Shown here: positions 22,333 to 33,514 of the stretch, in pieces
Numbering within the stretch: position 1 is the stretch's first letter
Layout of the letters: every line of letters begins with the position of its first letter
NCBI GenBank assembly: GCA_002077065.1
Contig: NAJO01000012.1
Span: 620,001-684,000 of the forward strand
DNA length: 64,000 nucleotides
Reading direction: 5' to 3'
DNA from: Cryoendolithus antarcticus
Lineage: Eukaryota; Ascomycota; Dothideomycetes; Cladosporiales; Cladosporiaceae
Program-made: the position numbers and the translations under genes
The notes under the pieces: model-generated
What the model was told of the DNA's origin: nothing
Database searches by the model: none
Seen by the model: the letters and a program-made list of their open reading frames with translations, nothing else

Positions 22333-23202
22333 ATGTCTCTCACACAGGCAGACATCAGAGCATTCGAGCAGGTCCGACAGCGACTCGTGACAACGCAGCA
22401 GAGTCTTGATCTGTTGCGCAGCAAACTCATAAACCCCCGGAACAGGGAAGAGCTCGATCCTCTTCCGCCATGGTAGGTGCGATGCATTGCGATTTGATAT
22501 ATCATTTCTTACTCTCCGTCTCTTGGTCAGACCGTTGAGAGATTTGCTGATGGCTGAACTTCCCCTAGGCCCTCGCTTCAGGAAAGCGCCAACTCCTTCG
22601 TGCGCAACATGGGTGACCTGCAGAAGATCATGGAGAGCAGCCAGGAGCTTTTCAAGACCGCACACGCATACCCGCACGCCCCCTTTCCGGGAACTACATT
22701 CGAGGGTAATCTGATACTCGCGCGCCTGTTACGCAAGCGCGTTGAGCCAGACGTGGAAGCCTGGATCAAGGAGCATACCGAGGACGCCAAGGTCCAGCAG
22801 TGGTATGAATACAGAGGGACTGGGCTGCAGCAGGACGAGCAGCAGAGACTCTGGAAGCATGCAGCAGAGGAGAACGCTCGCGTGCTCGAAGAGTTGGTGA
22901 CCAAGGGCGCGATGGACTTCGACTACACGCTGGCTGAGTACGAGGAGGGCGTGGGCAAAGCTCGGACAGGGTTGAAGAGGAAGCTGCAGAAGAAGTTGCG
23001 AAACCTAGCTGCTGACGAAGACGAGGATGACGAGGATGAGGAAGACAGTGAAGATGAGGACGACGAGATGGAGGATGTTATGCCCGATGCGCCTGTGCAA
23101 CCACCGCCTCTCAATGAGGTGAAGGGTCTCATCCCAGGCGCATACGCTATGAGGCTGGAAGACGTGCTAAAGTTCATCACTACAGGTGTGCGGCCAAAGT
23201 AA
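22333..23202 (+). CDS. MED8: Mediator of RNA polymerase II transcription subunit 8
   Basis: Head-module subunit of Mediator, nuclear, bridging activators and RNA polymerase II. Exons 22333-22472 and 22569-23202, with a GTAGGT...TAG intron of 96 bases, give 257 residues. The N terminus (MSLTQADIRAFEQVRQRL) and the helical repeat through NSFVRNMGDLQKIMESSQELF match the Med8 family; PFPGTTFEGNLILARLLRKRVEPDVEAWI is its typical middle block. A long Asp/Glu tract (residues about 195-225) precedes a C-terminal amphipathic segment, GAYAMRLEDVLKFITTG, which fits the Med8 C-terminal helix that contacts the Med18/Med20 pair. Confidence 0.92.
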
Positions 23203-23428
23203 GATTGTTGTTGACCTGATAGTCACGAGGAACAACTGAACATTTTCGACGGTCAAATAACTGCTTTCGCGGACGAGGCTCTGTGTTCCTCGCATCGGCC
23301 ATCTACGACGTGCCGTTCATCGACGGTAGTGTACTAATCTTGTCCTAATGATCACCATTATGACCTTCACGCCACGCGAACAAAGCCACTATCGTAGTGA
23401 AAGCAAGACACCCCTGGGTCCCAGTTAG

Positions 23429-23995
23429 TCAGTTCGAAATGAACTTGGAAGACGAGCATCTCACCTGTGTCATCCAACCGCCCCCTTCACTGGTTACCTT
23501 CAAAGCTTCCCCAATCAAAGCCATGGACGCAGCCTGCAGACCCAGTGCAACGAAGCAACCCGGTCCTACTACCATCCGAGGTAGATTGTCCAGCCATGGC
23601 TCGTTCTTGGCCATTGATCGCGTGACAAATGGCGCTGAGGTCTGCAAGATGCGCAACGCCAGTGAGATCATTAGCGAGAAGCCAGACGTCGCCGCAGCCC
23701 AGGCCAGCAATTGCGCTGCATATGTCACTCGCCCAACGGCTTTCTTCGTCTCCAAATCGTCAACGCGAGCGTCTAGAGCGATGCCGAACAGCACTCCACT
23801 GGTAGCGAAGCCCTGACTGGCAGACAGGGAAAAAGAGATCGTGATTACTGCTACGAATGAGACAAGGTCCAGATACTTCGCAAACGATGGTTCGGTGTGA
23901 TCTGCGACAGCGTCTGCTAGCTTGTGCCGGATTGCGTGAATGTCTTCATGTGGATGTACGGTTGATTGGCACTGGGCGTCACAACTGTTGGCCAT
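23429..23995 (-). CDS. Small multi-pass membrane protein, unknown
   Basis: Single exon of 188 residues from the ATG at 23995. After a polar N terminus with His/Asp there are four hydrophobic stretches: DLVSFVAVITISFSLSAS, the Ala-rich VTYAAQLLAWAAATSGF region with FSLMISLALRIL, and MVVGPGCFVALGLQAASMAL near the C terminus. Several Pezizomycotina have small unnamed membrane proteins of this kind. No transporter or enzyme signature is seen. Convergent with MED8 (226 bases apart). Confidence 0.62.
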   Translation of the reverse strand: MANSCDAQCQSTVHPHEDIHAIRHKLADAVADHTEPSFAKYLDLVSFVAVITISFSLSASQGFATSGVLFGIALDARVDDLETKKAVGRVTYAAQLLAWAAATSGFSLMISLALRILQTSAPFVTRSMAKNEPWLDNLPRMVVGPGCFVALGLQAASMALIGEALKVTSEGGGWMTQVRCSSSKFISN

Positions 23996-24399
23996 TGTGA
24001 GGTTGCACTGACACAGAGTATTGCAAAGGAGAAAGACTCTCACAGCAAGTTTGCGCGAAGGCTGGGAGGTTTGGTCGCATTCAAGAGAGGCGGCGGTGCA
24101 AGGTAGCAAGTCGATGTGGCGGCATCAGGCCACATCCCATCACACCACCTACTAGTCTGGCCTCGATACATACCATCGCCAAACTGCATTCAGCTCCCGC
24201 TCCTGCCTGTACCTTCGCCATATTGAGCCGTCGTATGATCGCGCAACTAAGATTTGATTTGTTCTGGTGGTCACCATTGCACGTCCATCACGCTTTGACC
24301 ATACGTCACTGCACATTCCTGTAGATCGCGTTCAAAGTACACAAAGTCGCGTCTCGAACACAATTACTTTCTTACTCTATACGACACCTTGCCAACACC

Positions 24400-25354
24400 A
24401 TGGAAGCCCTCGAATCCACCCTCCGCTCTGTGCTCGGTCCTATCACCCAACACCTCCCCGCCCCACTCCAATCCGCCGGCACCCAGCTCATCGGCGAAAG
24501 CTGCTACCGCTCCCTCGTCCACGACCTCACAATTACAGATACAGTATGCCTCAAACTCGGCATCTCGAAAGCCCTCGGTGTAGGCATCATTGCCGCTTCC
24601 TCGATTGTCAAGATCCCGCAACTCCTCAAGCTGCTTAATTCCCAGTCCGCTGAAGGGATCAGCTTCTTGTCCTACTTCCTGGAGACGGGCAGCTATCTGA
24701 TCAGCTTGCTGTACAATGTCCGGAATCGCTTTCCGTTCTCGACGTATGGTGAGACAGCTTTGATCGGGATTCAGAACATCGCCATCTCAATACTCGTGTT
24801 GCAGTACACTGGACGGGGAGGGCTGGCTGCGGCGTTTGTAGCTGGACTGGCCGCGGTGGGATATGCCCTATATAGTGAAACGATCACCTCTATGGCTACG
24901 TTCCAGTATCTATCCACCGGTGCAGCGATTATGGGAGTGGCGAGCAAGTTGCCGCAGATCTATTCGTGCTACAAGGAGCAAGGGACTGGACAGCTGAGCG
25001 CATTCGCGGTATGTTTTGTGTGCCCATGTCCTTCAAGACTCATGCTGATATTCTATACAGGTCTTCAACTACCTCGCTGGCTCGCTTACGCGCATCTTCA
25101 CGACACTTCAGGAAGTCGACGACAAGATCATCCTCTACAACTTCATCGCCGGGTTCGCGCTGAACGCCATACTCGCGGCGCAGATGATCTACTACTGGAA
25201 TTCGCCCACAACGAGCAAGACGCCTGAGCACAAGCTTACACCCGCTGGCAAGGCCGCTCTCAAGGAACCTGTCGAGCAGGCTGCAGAGCAGATTCAAGCC
25301 TCGACTTCTGGTACGGAGAAACGCAGCAGTCCGACAACCAGACGGAGAGGCTGA
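24400..25354 (+). CDS. PQ-loop protein, mannose-P-dolichol utilization defect 1 homologue
   Basis: ER-membrane PQ-loop family protein; the animal member MPDU1 is needed for use of dolichol-phosphate-mannose in glycan assembly. Exons 24400-25008 and 25061-25354 (52-base GTATGT...CAG intron) give 300 residues. Two PQ motifs are visible: SSIVKIPQLLKLLNSQSAEGISFLSY and ASKLPQIYSCYKEQGTGQLSAF, each opening a three-helix bundle, with further helices in between (NIAISILVLQYT, AAFVAGLAAVGYAL) and after. The C-terminal 40 residues are polar and likely cytosolic. The spacing of PQ loops and overall length fit MPDU1; other PQ-loop families are less likely. Confidence 0.88.
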
Positions 25355-25700
25355 TAAGATACATGCGTAATCACTGATGTTTCGGCTTCTTGCTCGCAGA
25401 AATTGTGCTCATGCTTCTTTCACACTGTTCCTTGGCATTCTCCTTTTCACCGAAATTCGGGAAGTTCCTTTGCTTTTGTATACGCACCTGGGACAGCGGA
25501 TTTGTCAACTACTATCGGTGAGAGAGAGAGCAGGGTAGGCCTCAGTGACTATGTTCCATGCTCATGAGTCTCTCACGGATACGACAATATTGCGCTTCGC
25601 TCCGCGGGCGAGCTAACCGGAGCATTGTCGATGTCCCAGAGTTTTGGAAAAGCTGTATCAAAGATCTAATGCCTGTTTGTATCGCTAACGGTAAGTCTAT
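25355..25700. other. Intergenic between convergent genes
   Basis: 3' UTR space. It contains a short GA run near 25521-25530 and nothing else recognisable. Confidence 0.5.
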
Positions 25701-27323
25701 CTATTTCGCTTTCGCCATCTCAAGCGCCTCTCTCGCTTCCCGTAGCTCAGACTCCGAGGGCATCGGCACAATGAGCAGATAGAGAACATCCTGCCTCATG
25801 ATCCTCTTCCCCCCACCAATGAGTCCGCCCTTCTGCCTTCGCGGCCTGGTAGCATAAGGAGCGCCTCCCGACGAGCCAGCAAGCTGCACATCAGCCCCCG
25901 ACGCCGACCGGCCACCCATCATCTGCTGGCGCTCGTACAGAGCGTCCCTGCCGCCTAGCCTGCCTCCGTCTTTCCATTCCCGCCTAGCAGCTCTCCGCTC
26001 GTGCTTATATTCACGTCTCGCTGCTTTCCGCTCGCCGGGTTTCGAATACCCTCCAGAAACAAGCCCAACCAGCCCGTTGTTGAACATCGGATGATCCGGA
26101 TCGGACCACTTTGACTTCATCTGCCTCTCTGCCTCCGGAACCTGCATTGCCGACGTGGGATCATCGCGCGCGTAGGCTAGCTGCGCACGGCGATCCGCGT
26201 AACTCGCGAGAAACTTCTTGGCATCATGAGCTTTCTCCTTGAAGGTCTCATTGGCTGGGTTGGCACCCAGGAGCACAGCGTCGACCGCCGGGTAGATGAG
26301 TGGTGCAGATTCCGGGAGCTGAAGGTTACCTTGCGTCTTGCCAGAGGCCATGCGTAGTTTCGAGAATCCGCTCGAGAGCTTGGAAGTCGACTCGGAGCTG
26401 GATTGGCGGTCATATTTCGCTATCGAGGTCGAAGTGGAAAAGTCGACCTGTTCGGACTGCACGCCAAGGCGCGCAAACAGACTGTTGCTGGACTGTGTGA
26501 TGTCCTGGTCGGACTTGTGCTTGATGATCATGGCAAAGCAACCTGCTGGTTTGAACATCTCCTCGTTCATGCGATCAAGAAAGGTGTTCGTCTTCTGCCG
26601 TGCATCGATCTCCTTGCCCACGCCGGCGATGACTTGCACGGCCGTTGTCACGGCCATGGCGATAGGAAAGGGTGCAAAACCAGCGATACCAGCAGCGACT
26701 ATGACAGCGTCGAAGATTGGGTTCGCTTGCGATGCCGTGTGAAAATTCTTCAGGAACTTGAGGAAGGTCTCCTGCTCGATCCCGACACCGTTCAACACTG
26801 GAGCGTAGGCGCGCACGAAGCCACGCGACTTGTTGCGCGGGCGGCGTTGGGGAATGATGACGGGTAGTGCGAGAGGCTCTCTCTGAGCTTGCATTGGAGC
26901 GCGGTCGACAAGGACGTCGTCTGCCAGAGCATCGGCACTTCGGGTATCTTCGTAGCTAGGCGGCTCATTCGACTCGGCCAGATCATCGAGATCCCATGCC
27001 TCTTCGTCATCTTCCATCGGTGAGACGAGGTCGGAATCGAGGCTTGAGTCGGAGTCACTGCTCTCGCCGGAGACGGCTTTCTTCTCGCGCTCCTGTTCAC
27101 TACGCCCTTGAGCATCACCCGGTACGTAGCTCGGGGGAGCGTCAATGACATCTGCCGATCGTGTAGTACCAGTCTGAGAGGACGACGCGATGGGGGTTGC
27201 ACCATCCTGAGCGTTGGTTCTTGCTGCTTTGACATCCTTTCTGTGCGCGCGATATTCCGTTGCAGCACCAACGCCGCTACCAATGGCGCCGATCAGTGCA
27301 CCTATCGGTCCTCGTCCTGGCAT
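25701..27323 (-). CDS. Conserved fungal protein of unknown function
   Basis: Single exon of 540 residues. The N terminus is a Gly/Ala zipper-like segment (GRGPIGALIGAIGSGVGAATEY) that could insert in or lie on membranes. A long Ser/Asp/Glu-rich linker follows, then a conserved core of about 100 residues (FVRAYAPVLNGVGIEQ, FDAVIVAAGIAGFAPFPIAMAVTT) with a second hydrophobic Gly/Ala-rich stretch. The end is very basic (ERKAARREYKHERRAARREW) and closes with a hydrophobic YLLIVPMP block and a short Glu-rich helix. I recognise the layout from unnamed Pezizomycotina proteins but know no function. Confidence 0.78.
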   Translation of the reverse strand: MPGRGPIGALIGAIGSGVGAATEYRAHRKDVKAARTNAQDGATPIASSSQTGTTRSADVIDAPPSYVPGDAQGRSEQEREKKAVSGESSDSDSSLDSDLVSPMEDDEEAWDLDDLAESNEPPSYEDTRSADALADDVLVDRAPMQAQREPLALPVIIPQRRPRNKSRGFVRAYAPVLNGVGIEQETFLKFLKNFHTASQANPIFDAVIVAAGIAGFAPFPIAMAVTTAVQVIAGVGKEIDARQKTNTFLDRMNEEMFKPAGCFAMIIKHKSDQDITQSSNSLFARLGVQSEQVDFSTSTSIAKYDRQSSSESTSKLSSGFSKLRMASGKTQGNLQLPESAPLIYPAVDAVLLGANPANETFKEKAHDAKKFLASYADRRAQLAYARDDPTSAMQVPEAERQMKSKWSDPDHPMFNNGLVGLVSGGYSKPGERKAARREYKHERRAARREWKDGGRLGGRDALYERQQMMGGRSASGADVQLAGSSGGAPYATRPRRQKGGLIGGGKRIMRQDVLYLLIVPMPSESELREAREALEMAKAK

Positions 27324-28373
27324 GGCGGATATGTCCGAAGTAGATTGATGTGTAGATGTGGTGGCGGAGTCTTGGATGGTGCTCTGCGATTCAGCTTACG
27401 AGTAGCTATTGAGACAGAAACACAACGACGACTTTGGTGCTGAGGAACTTGGATGCAAAGAGAAGTCCACTTGAGGCACGCTTACCATCTATATATGCAT
27501 GTTGCATGCACTGACATTGGCATACTCAGAACATCGCCGGCGCAACCCATGTCTCAATAGGACGCGCAGCTGAAGCTATGCAAGCTATGGTAGCCAACGG
27601 CTTTCCCAGCGCCTTGAACGCCGTTTTGGGAAAGCAAAGCGGATGCGACCAGTCAGGCTGTGCCCTGCGGTGCATGGATCTCGCAAAGCTTCGGCTGCAG
27701 AGCTTGTGCATCCTGACGGTGGGGCAAATAGTGGGCTGTCGGATGTTACCATGCTGACTGATAAGCATGACTCTGCTGCGCATGAGGTGCTCGCGATGCC
27801 ATCGAACACATCAAGACTCAATTTCCTACAGCTAGACCTATGAGCGACCTGACTGTGGGCGTCACACACTAATCCGTCCCTCTCGATGACACGTTGACAG
27901 AAATCACGTATGGTGCAGTCTACATGTGCTTCAGCCAGGTTCGTCTAACACAGTGCCATCCAAGACGTGAGGGTCGGGCAAAGGCACGAATTCCGCGCAG
28001 TGCAGTCGTCGTTCATATGACGTGAAACCTTGTGCCAATCAGGAATTATTCATGACGGCATTATCATGTGTCGCGCATCCCGACAATAAGCCATTGCGCT
28101 TAGTGATCCTGCCGGGCGCGCCAGGTGAGCGCAACAGAAAGTTGTGCGCAATGCTGTCCCGTGTGTGACCTAGTGTCGCGCGCAAGCGAAGAACCTGCAG
28201 TTGCCCTGACTCGCGAGTCACCAACAGCGGCTGTGCATATCAGTGCTTGCTTGTCTCTCCTGCGCTCCAATGAGAACGTCCATGACGGCTACGTCGGTAG
28301 CTCAGCGCTTCGCTTCCGATATGAAGACATGGTGGCGAGCCATTGACGTTCGTGGAGGATGAGGATTATGACT
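27324..28373. other. Intergenic, no gene supported
   Basis: About 1 kb upstream of the 25.7-27.3 kb gene and downstream of the GPI-protein gene. Only short ORFs; no transposon, tRNA or repeat recognised. Confidence 0.5.
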
Positions 28374-31300
28374 CTACAGACTCGAGCAAACGACCAACAC
28401 AGCTGCGATCAATGCAGCACCATAGCCAGGCCGCCATATCATGCCACTACTCGGCGCACCGGTCCCCGTCGGCGCTGATCGGCTTGCTGCACTGGTGCCA
28501 GTCTCAATTCCTCCTACGACCAGGCCAGTACTCGCGAGGCTGACCTCAACGCCATTGACCGTGGCAGCTGCACCTCCGACTGTGAGTGTCACGCTGCCAA
28601 TCACTTCCACACTGCCTATCTGCACTGCAGAGAAGACCTGCGCGCCTATTGTGACCAGCGATGTTGATGCAGCTGAATTTATCGTTGAAAGCTGAAGAGT
28701 GCTGGTACCGTCAAGTACAAGTTCTGAGGGTCCAGCGCTGATGACTTCACCGTTGCTGAGTGTGTAAGTCTGACCGGCCGTGATAGTCTGCGTACCGATC
28801 ACGTATGTTCCGGAAGAGATTTGCGAGGCTGTAATCGTCTGGCCATTGATCGTGAGCACTGCACCGAACAGCGTCGAAGGCGATTTGGCAAGTGGCGGCA
28901 GCGTTTGTAACGCTACTGTGCTCGTACCGTCCACGATGAGACCAGCAGATCCGACGCTCAATACCTCACCATCACCAAAAGTTATAGTCTGTCCAGATGT
29001 CATTGTCGTGCCATCTAGAGCAAAGGATCCGCCGCCGAGCTCTACAGCAGTCACCGTCTGACTACCTGCGGTTATTACAGCGCCGAATTGCTGAGTGTTA
29101 GTAATCTGCGACAAGCGCACCAAACTCGTGCCGTCGACGATCAAGCCTGAAGGGCCAGCACTCACAATCTGGCCATTGCTTAGAGTGAGAGCCGCACCAG
29201 ACGTGATAGTCGTTCCAGCCACAACAAATGACCCACCACCAAGCTGCACAGCGGTCACAGTCTGCCTTCCTGCTGTTATGACAGCGCCAACTTGTGGAGC
29301 CGGGGTGACTTGAGTAAGAGCTTGTAGCGGTACGGTGCTTGTGCCATCAATCACTAGTCCCGATGGTCCAGCACTGACCACTGCACCGCCAGACAGTGTA
29401 GTCACCTGCCCTGGAGAAAGTGTTGCAGTGCCGATCACAAGCTTGCCCGCCGGGTCCTGGGATGCAGTCAAGGTCTGTCCACGGACATTGACTGTGGTAC
29501 CAACGACGGCTCCCGGTGTTGGCAGCGGAGTGAACGCCACCTGCGAGCCAGCAACAGCGACGCCAGATCCTTGTGCACTGATGACTGCGCCATTCGATGC
29601 CGTGAATGCACCGCCAGGCTGTATCGTCTGTGATCCAATGACAACCGCTCCTGATGACCCTGCAGTTATGATTGTCATGATTTGACTGCCGACTGTGACT
29701 ACCGCACCCTGTGCAGGAGAACCCGGGCTTGCATTGTCTGGATCACTTCCGATCCCGTTCGAACCAGCAGAGCTTGCGCTGTTTCCAGATGCGTTATCCG
29801 ACTCACCACTCGATGTACCCGACCCATCTGCGCCAGTGTTGCCGGAATCCGCACTACCAGTGTCTGCGCCCGTGCCGGTGTTGGTTGATCCTGTGCTGCC
29901 GCTCGCTGAGCCTCCGCTACCTGAGCCTGAGCTCCCTGAGCCTGAGTTGCCCAAGCCCGAGCTGCCTGACCCAGAGCCCGAGCCGGTAGCACGGGAGCCA
30001 GAGCTACCCGAGCCCGATTCGCTTGAATCTGGAGTACCAGCGCCAGCACCTCCAGCACCCGGATCGCTCGAGCCATGATCTACAGCAGTCGTGGCCACAC
30101 CGCTCGCTGGAGGTGACGCGCCAATGATACTCGCGATAGCCGATGCGATCGCATCGCCTGATCCGGCTGAACTCTTCGGGGTTGTAGCCGCAGTATTCTG
30201 CACCAGAGACGCGATTACACCACCTAAGCCACCCGGATCTGCGCTTCCACTACCACTGTTCGAATTGCCAGGGTTGTTCGAGACTGGAGCTCCATCGGAT
30301 GGAGCGACAGTGGTTGGTGTCTTCAGTGTCGAATTCGGTACAGCTATCACTGCCGACGAGGCTTGCGATGTTTGGGCTGCAGTGGACCCTGGACTACCAC
30401 CTGACTGGTCGGCTGATGTCTCACCCTTCGTCGGCTGGGTGCCCGGATCGGCTGTAGGCGTTGGTACAGGTGCAGGACTTGGCTTGTTGGTCTCAGGAGG
30501 CTGCTCAGTAGTCTTCGAGCTCCCTGGACTTGCTGGCTCGGGTGTAGGTCCACTAGCTGGCCCAGCCACGGTCGTCGCCGCCGTGAGCGGCTTCGGTGGA
30601 TCATACAGCCCACCGAGATCAAGTGCACAATTTGCCCACGCCGGATCCAGCTGTCGAAGCTGCGGCGGTACAGCAAGGATTGGCTTGTACCATTCATCCA
30701 CGATCAGCCCACATGGAGCTTTGTATGCGTAGTCGTCGCCAAAGAACTGCCCGTTCACAATATCCCATACATATCCATCGCTGTCCGGATGTTGCTCCGC
30801 GCCAAGACCGTGCCTGTTCACACCGTACATGCCACAGACAGGCTGGCAGTTGTAGGCTAGAAGTCACGTCAGTGAGCGTAACGCCGTTCCCGGTAAGAAG
30901 CCGACCTACCTGCAGGAGGCACTGTGGATTGCAGATCTGCGAAATCGTAGCCCAGCAGCGTTGCTTCCCCAGTCCAGCCGCACACAGAGTAGACGTCTGA
31001 AGAAGGCAGACCGATGACTCGACCAGTGTAGGAACCGCCTACAGGTCCACAGCTGTCTTCAGCAGTCGCCGATTCGAGCGAAATGTAGGCCTGGTCTTTG
31101 TAGTAAGTGCTGCCGTCAGATACAATGTACGAGCCTGTCCGTATTAGCACACATGTCGACCACACATTGAGAGCAGATGGGACACACCTGTGCTACCAAT
31201 GCTTGTCGAGTACCAAGAGGTGTAGTAGCAGTAGTTATTCACGCCGTGCCGCCCTATGGTCGGCTCGCCGCTTGTCGCGGCTCGCGTGGCCCCGAATGGA

Positions 31301-32443
31301 CACGCAGTACCTAGTTTGTTCGAATTGTAATAGGGCGAGCACATCTCCCTGGTTGCATTCTTCTTCTCGGTGACCGGAAAGTAAAGTAGTTCTACTCGCC
31401 CACCTCCTATGGTGCACTGCCCACGTTGCGACGCCGCAGTACCTGTAGGCCTTGTGGTCGTACAATTGATGCTCGTCTGCGCGATTGGCGGTCCAGATCC
31501 ATAGACAGAGCCCGTCAGGTTGGGCTTGAGGAAAGCGTTTGTCGGACCCCATGGTCCAGTGTAGTAGATGGTGTAGTCGCTTGACGCATCCGGCGTAAGC
31601 GCAGTACCGCGGAAGGTAAGGACTGGAGGAGCAGACAAGCCCACCGGAAACGTTGTAGTGTTGAACCCTGACCAAGAGTTCCCCACGAGCAATGCTGTTG
31701 TCGACGAGAAGACTAGGGAAGTGAGACCTTTGTCTATTGACGTCAATGCGCTCGAGTAGTCCTTGTCGACCAGATTTGTCAGTGCAACACAGTCGTCGGG
31801 CCGCACAGAGCAAGACGGCGATGCCGAGGGGAGGTCCCGGACAGTATTGGTGTATACATCACTCATGCTCTCGACGGCTGTAAGTGTCAGGCTACCGATC
31901 ACATGGGGCAGGTCCGTGTTGTTGCATAGCCATGACACCGAAGCAGAGAAGTTGGAAAATGTCGACCACAAGGTAGTCGTGATGTTGTGGGCTGGTGCCC
32001 CCGAAGAGATGTATTCGTTGTAATCGCTCCATTCGGCATCACACTTCATAGCATAGTCGAGACCTATGCGACTGTCAGTACGGCTCATGAACTTGGATGC
32101 TGCGTATCGTACCGCTTCCGTTCGCAGCCTGCGTATACACTGGCGACGTTATAGGGCCTGAGATGGTCTCGTTCGAGGTCGTGTTGGCGAGAAAGTATGG
32201 TGCTGAGGTGGTGAGAATTGCGGAAGCGTTGCGCGACACGATGGGAGTTCCGGAGGTCGACAGCAGGATACTGCTTGTCGTTGTCAATGCAGCGACTTGT
32301 GGTATCGTAGTGATCGCATTATTGCTTAGCGACGGTGACAGCGAGTGACTCGAAGATGCCAATGTGCTAGCGAGTGTGTTGGTGCTGTTTGACCAGAGTG
32401 CCGTTGTGCTCGCGCTGCTACTGCTCAACCCCGACGCAGACAT
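28374..32443 (-). CDS. Large Ser/Gly-rich GPI-anchored surface protein with beta repeats
   Basis: Exons 32443-32113, 32063-31188, 31134-30910 and 30856-28374 (introns 49, 53 and 53 bases) give about 1,304 residues. In order: Ser/Thr-rich N terminus; a folded Asn-glycosylated ectodomain with many cysteines; a Gly/Ser/Asp low-complexity stalk; six repeats of roughly 65-70 residues with the core GQTITA...IGTQTITAGQTYTLSNGEVISAGPSGLxxDGTST; and a C-terminal hydrophobic tail after small residues (GMIWRPGYGAALIAAVLVVCSSL), a GPI-attachment pattern. It is likely a cell-wall or adhesin-like protein. No signal peptide is visible from the ATG at 32443, so a further 5' exon probably exists; two possible leader segments near 32440-32620 could not be joined. 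Confidence 0.75.
28440..29730 (-). repeat. Six imperfect repeats of about 200 bp coding for beta-rich modules
   Basis: Each unit encodes roughly 65-70 residues beginning GAVxTxGxQTxTA and ending SAGPSxLxxDGTSTxxL. The middle units are the most similar; the first and last are diverged. This is the repeated part of the GPI-anchored protein and a likely site of length variation between strains. Confidence 0.75.
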
Positions 32444-33514
32444 GATAGAGACACCCGCACTCTGAAGACGCCACGAAACATGCAAAGAAAGTTTGGTGCT
32501 AGCAACATGAGAAGTGCGGAACACCTGCATTCAATAGAATCTGGTATGTGCCAGAGTTGGTCCGGTCTTACTCGCCAGTTTGTGCCTAGACCAGATCCCT
32601 CGAGCCAGCACATAGTATACATTAGTAGCGGACTACCCGATGCTGTACTCCCTGCCTAAAGCTGCAGCCGGTGCTTTACATGAGATGATTGGAATGACTG
32701 CAACACCACGCCATAGGGCGCACTCATTGGCGCATGGGCTGATCCCCTCCGAGAAACCCAGCGCCAACCATGCCACCGCATGCAGCCAGAATCCTTCGAG
32801 GTTTTGGCGAGGCCGGTATTGCGCAGAGGCGAAGCGGTGGAGAGATCTGAGCAGGGTTCCTCGCTTTGTATCACTTCAGCCTTCCGTAGTTTGGGGCGAT
32901 GCCAGGGTGTCGTGCATGTGCCATGAATGTGGTACAGAAGGCTTCGGACACGCCATCGATGCGCAGGTCCCGGAACGAAATGGCGCAGGAACAGGAGAGG
33001 CTGACTACTGCAGTCTGATAGTAGGGGACATGTCGCGTTGTCGCGAAACCAATGAAACTGCAAGTTGCAGGCTTGGCAGTTGTTGGGGGCCAGTGCAGGG
33101 GTTTCACGTTAGGGCCGAGAAGGCGGAGGAGGGAATCACGTCTGGCGCTTGAACTTGCACGGTGCGCCTACGTGAGTGCACGCGCTTAATGTCGAAGTAT
33201 GCTCATCGGTGCCCGGACACTTCTGGGTCTTCACTTGAGTGGCCATGGTACGAGGGCGAATGTGCACTCTCTGTACTAAAAGCTACAGTTGTACATCTCT
33301 CAAGCTATGGTATTTGATTGCGCCCAGCCAGTGCGATGCTTAGCCCTGAAGTGTGCGAAGCCTGCGCCTGTACACCCTAGCAAGTAACATCGCTCGCTCT
33401 GGGAATCCGTACGCAGTGTGCGCTCGGTGATTGCGTTCCAACATTGCGCGAAGGATCAGCCGCGTATTCATATCTCTCGTCAAATCCATCGTCGCCATCA
33501 GTACTGACAGCCAC
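32444..33514. other. Intergenic; possible 5' exon of the GPI-protein gene
   Basis: The left part should hold the missing leader exon and promoter of the GPI-protein gene. The rest contains only ORFs without domain-like composition. Confidence 0.4.

Noticed and set aside
29670..30740. Long plus-strand ORFs (over 200 codons) opposite the GPI-protein gene
   Set aside because: They are mirror images of the Gly/Ser/Pro low-complexity stalk; composition is extreme and no domain appears. The minus-strand exons have matching splice phases.
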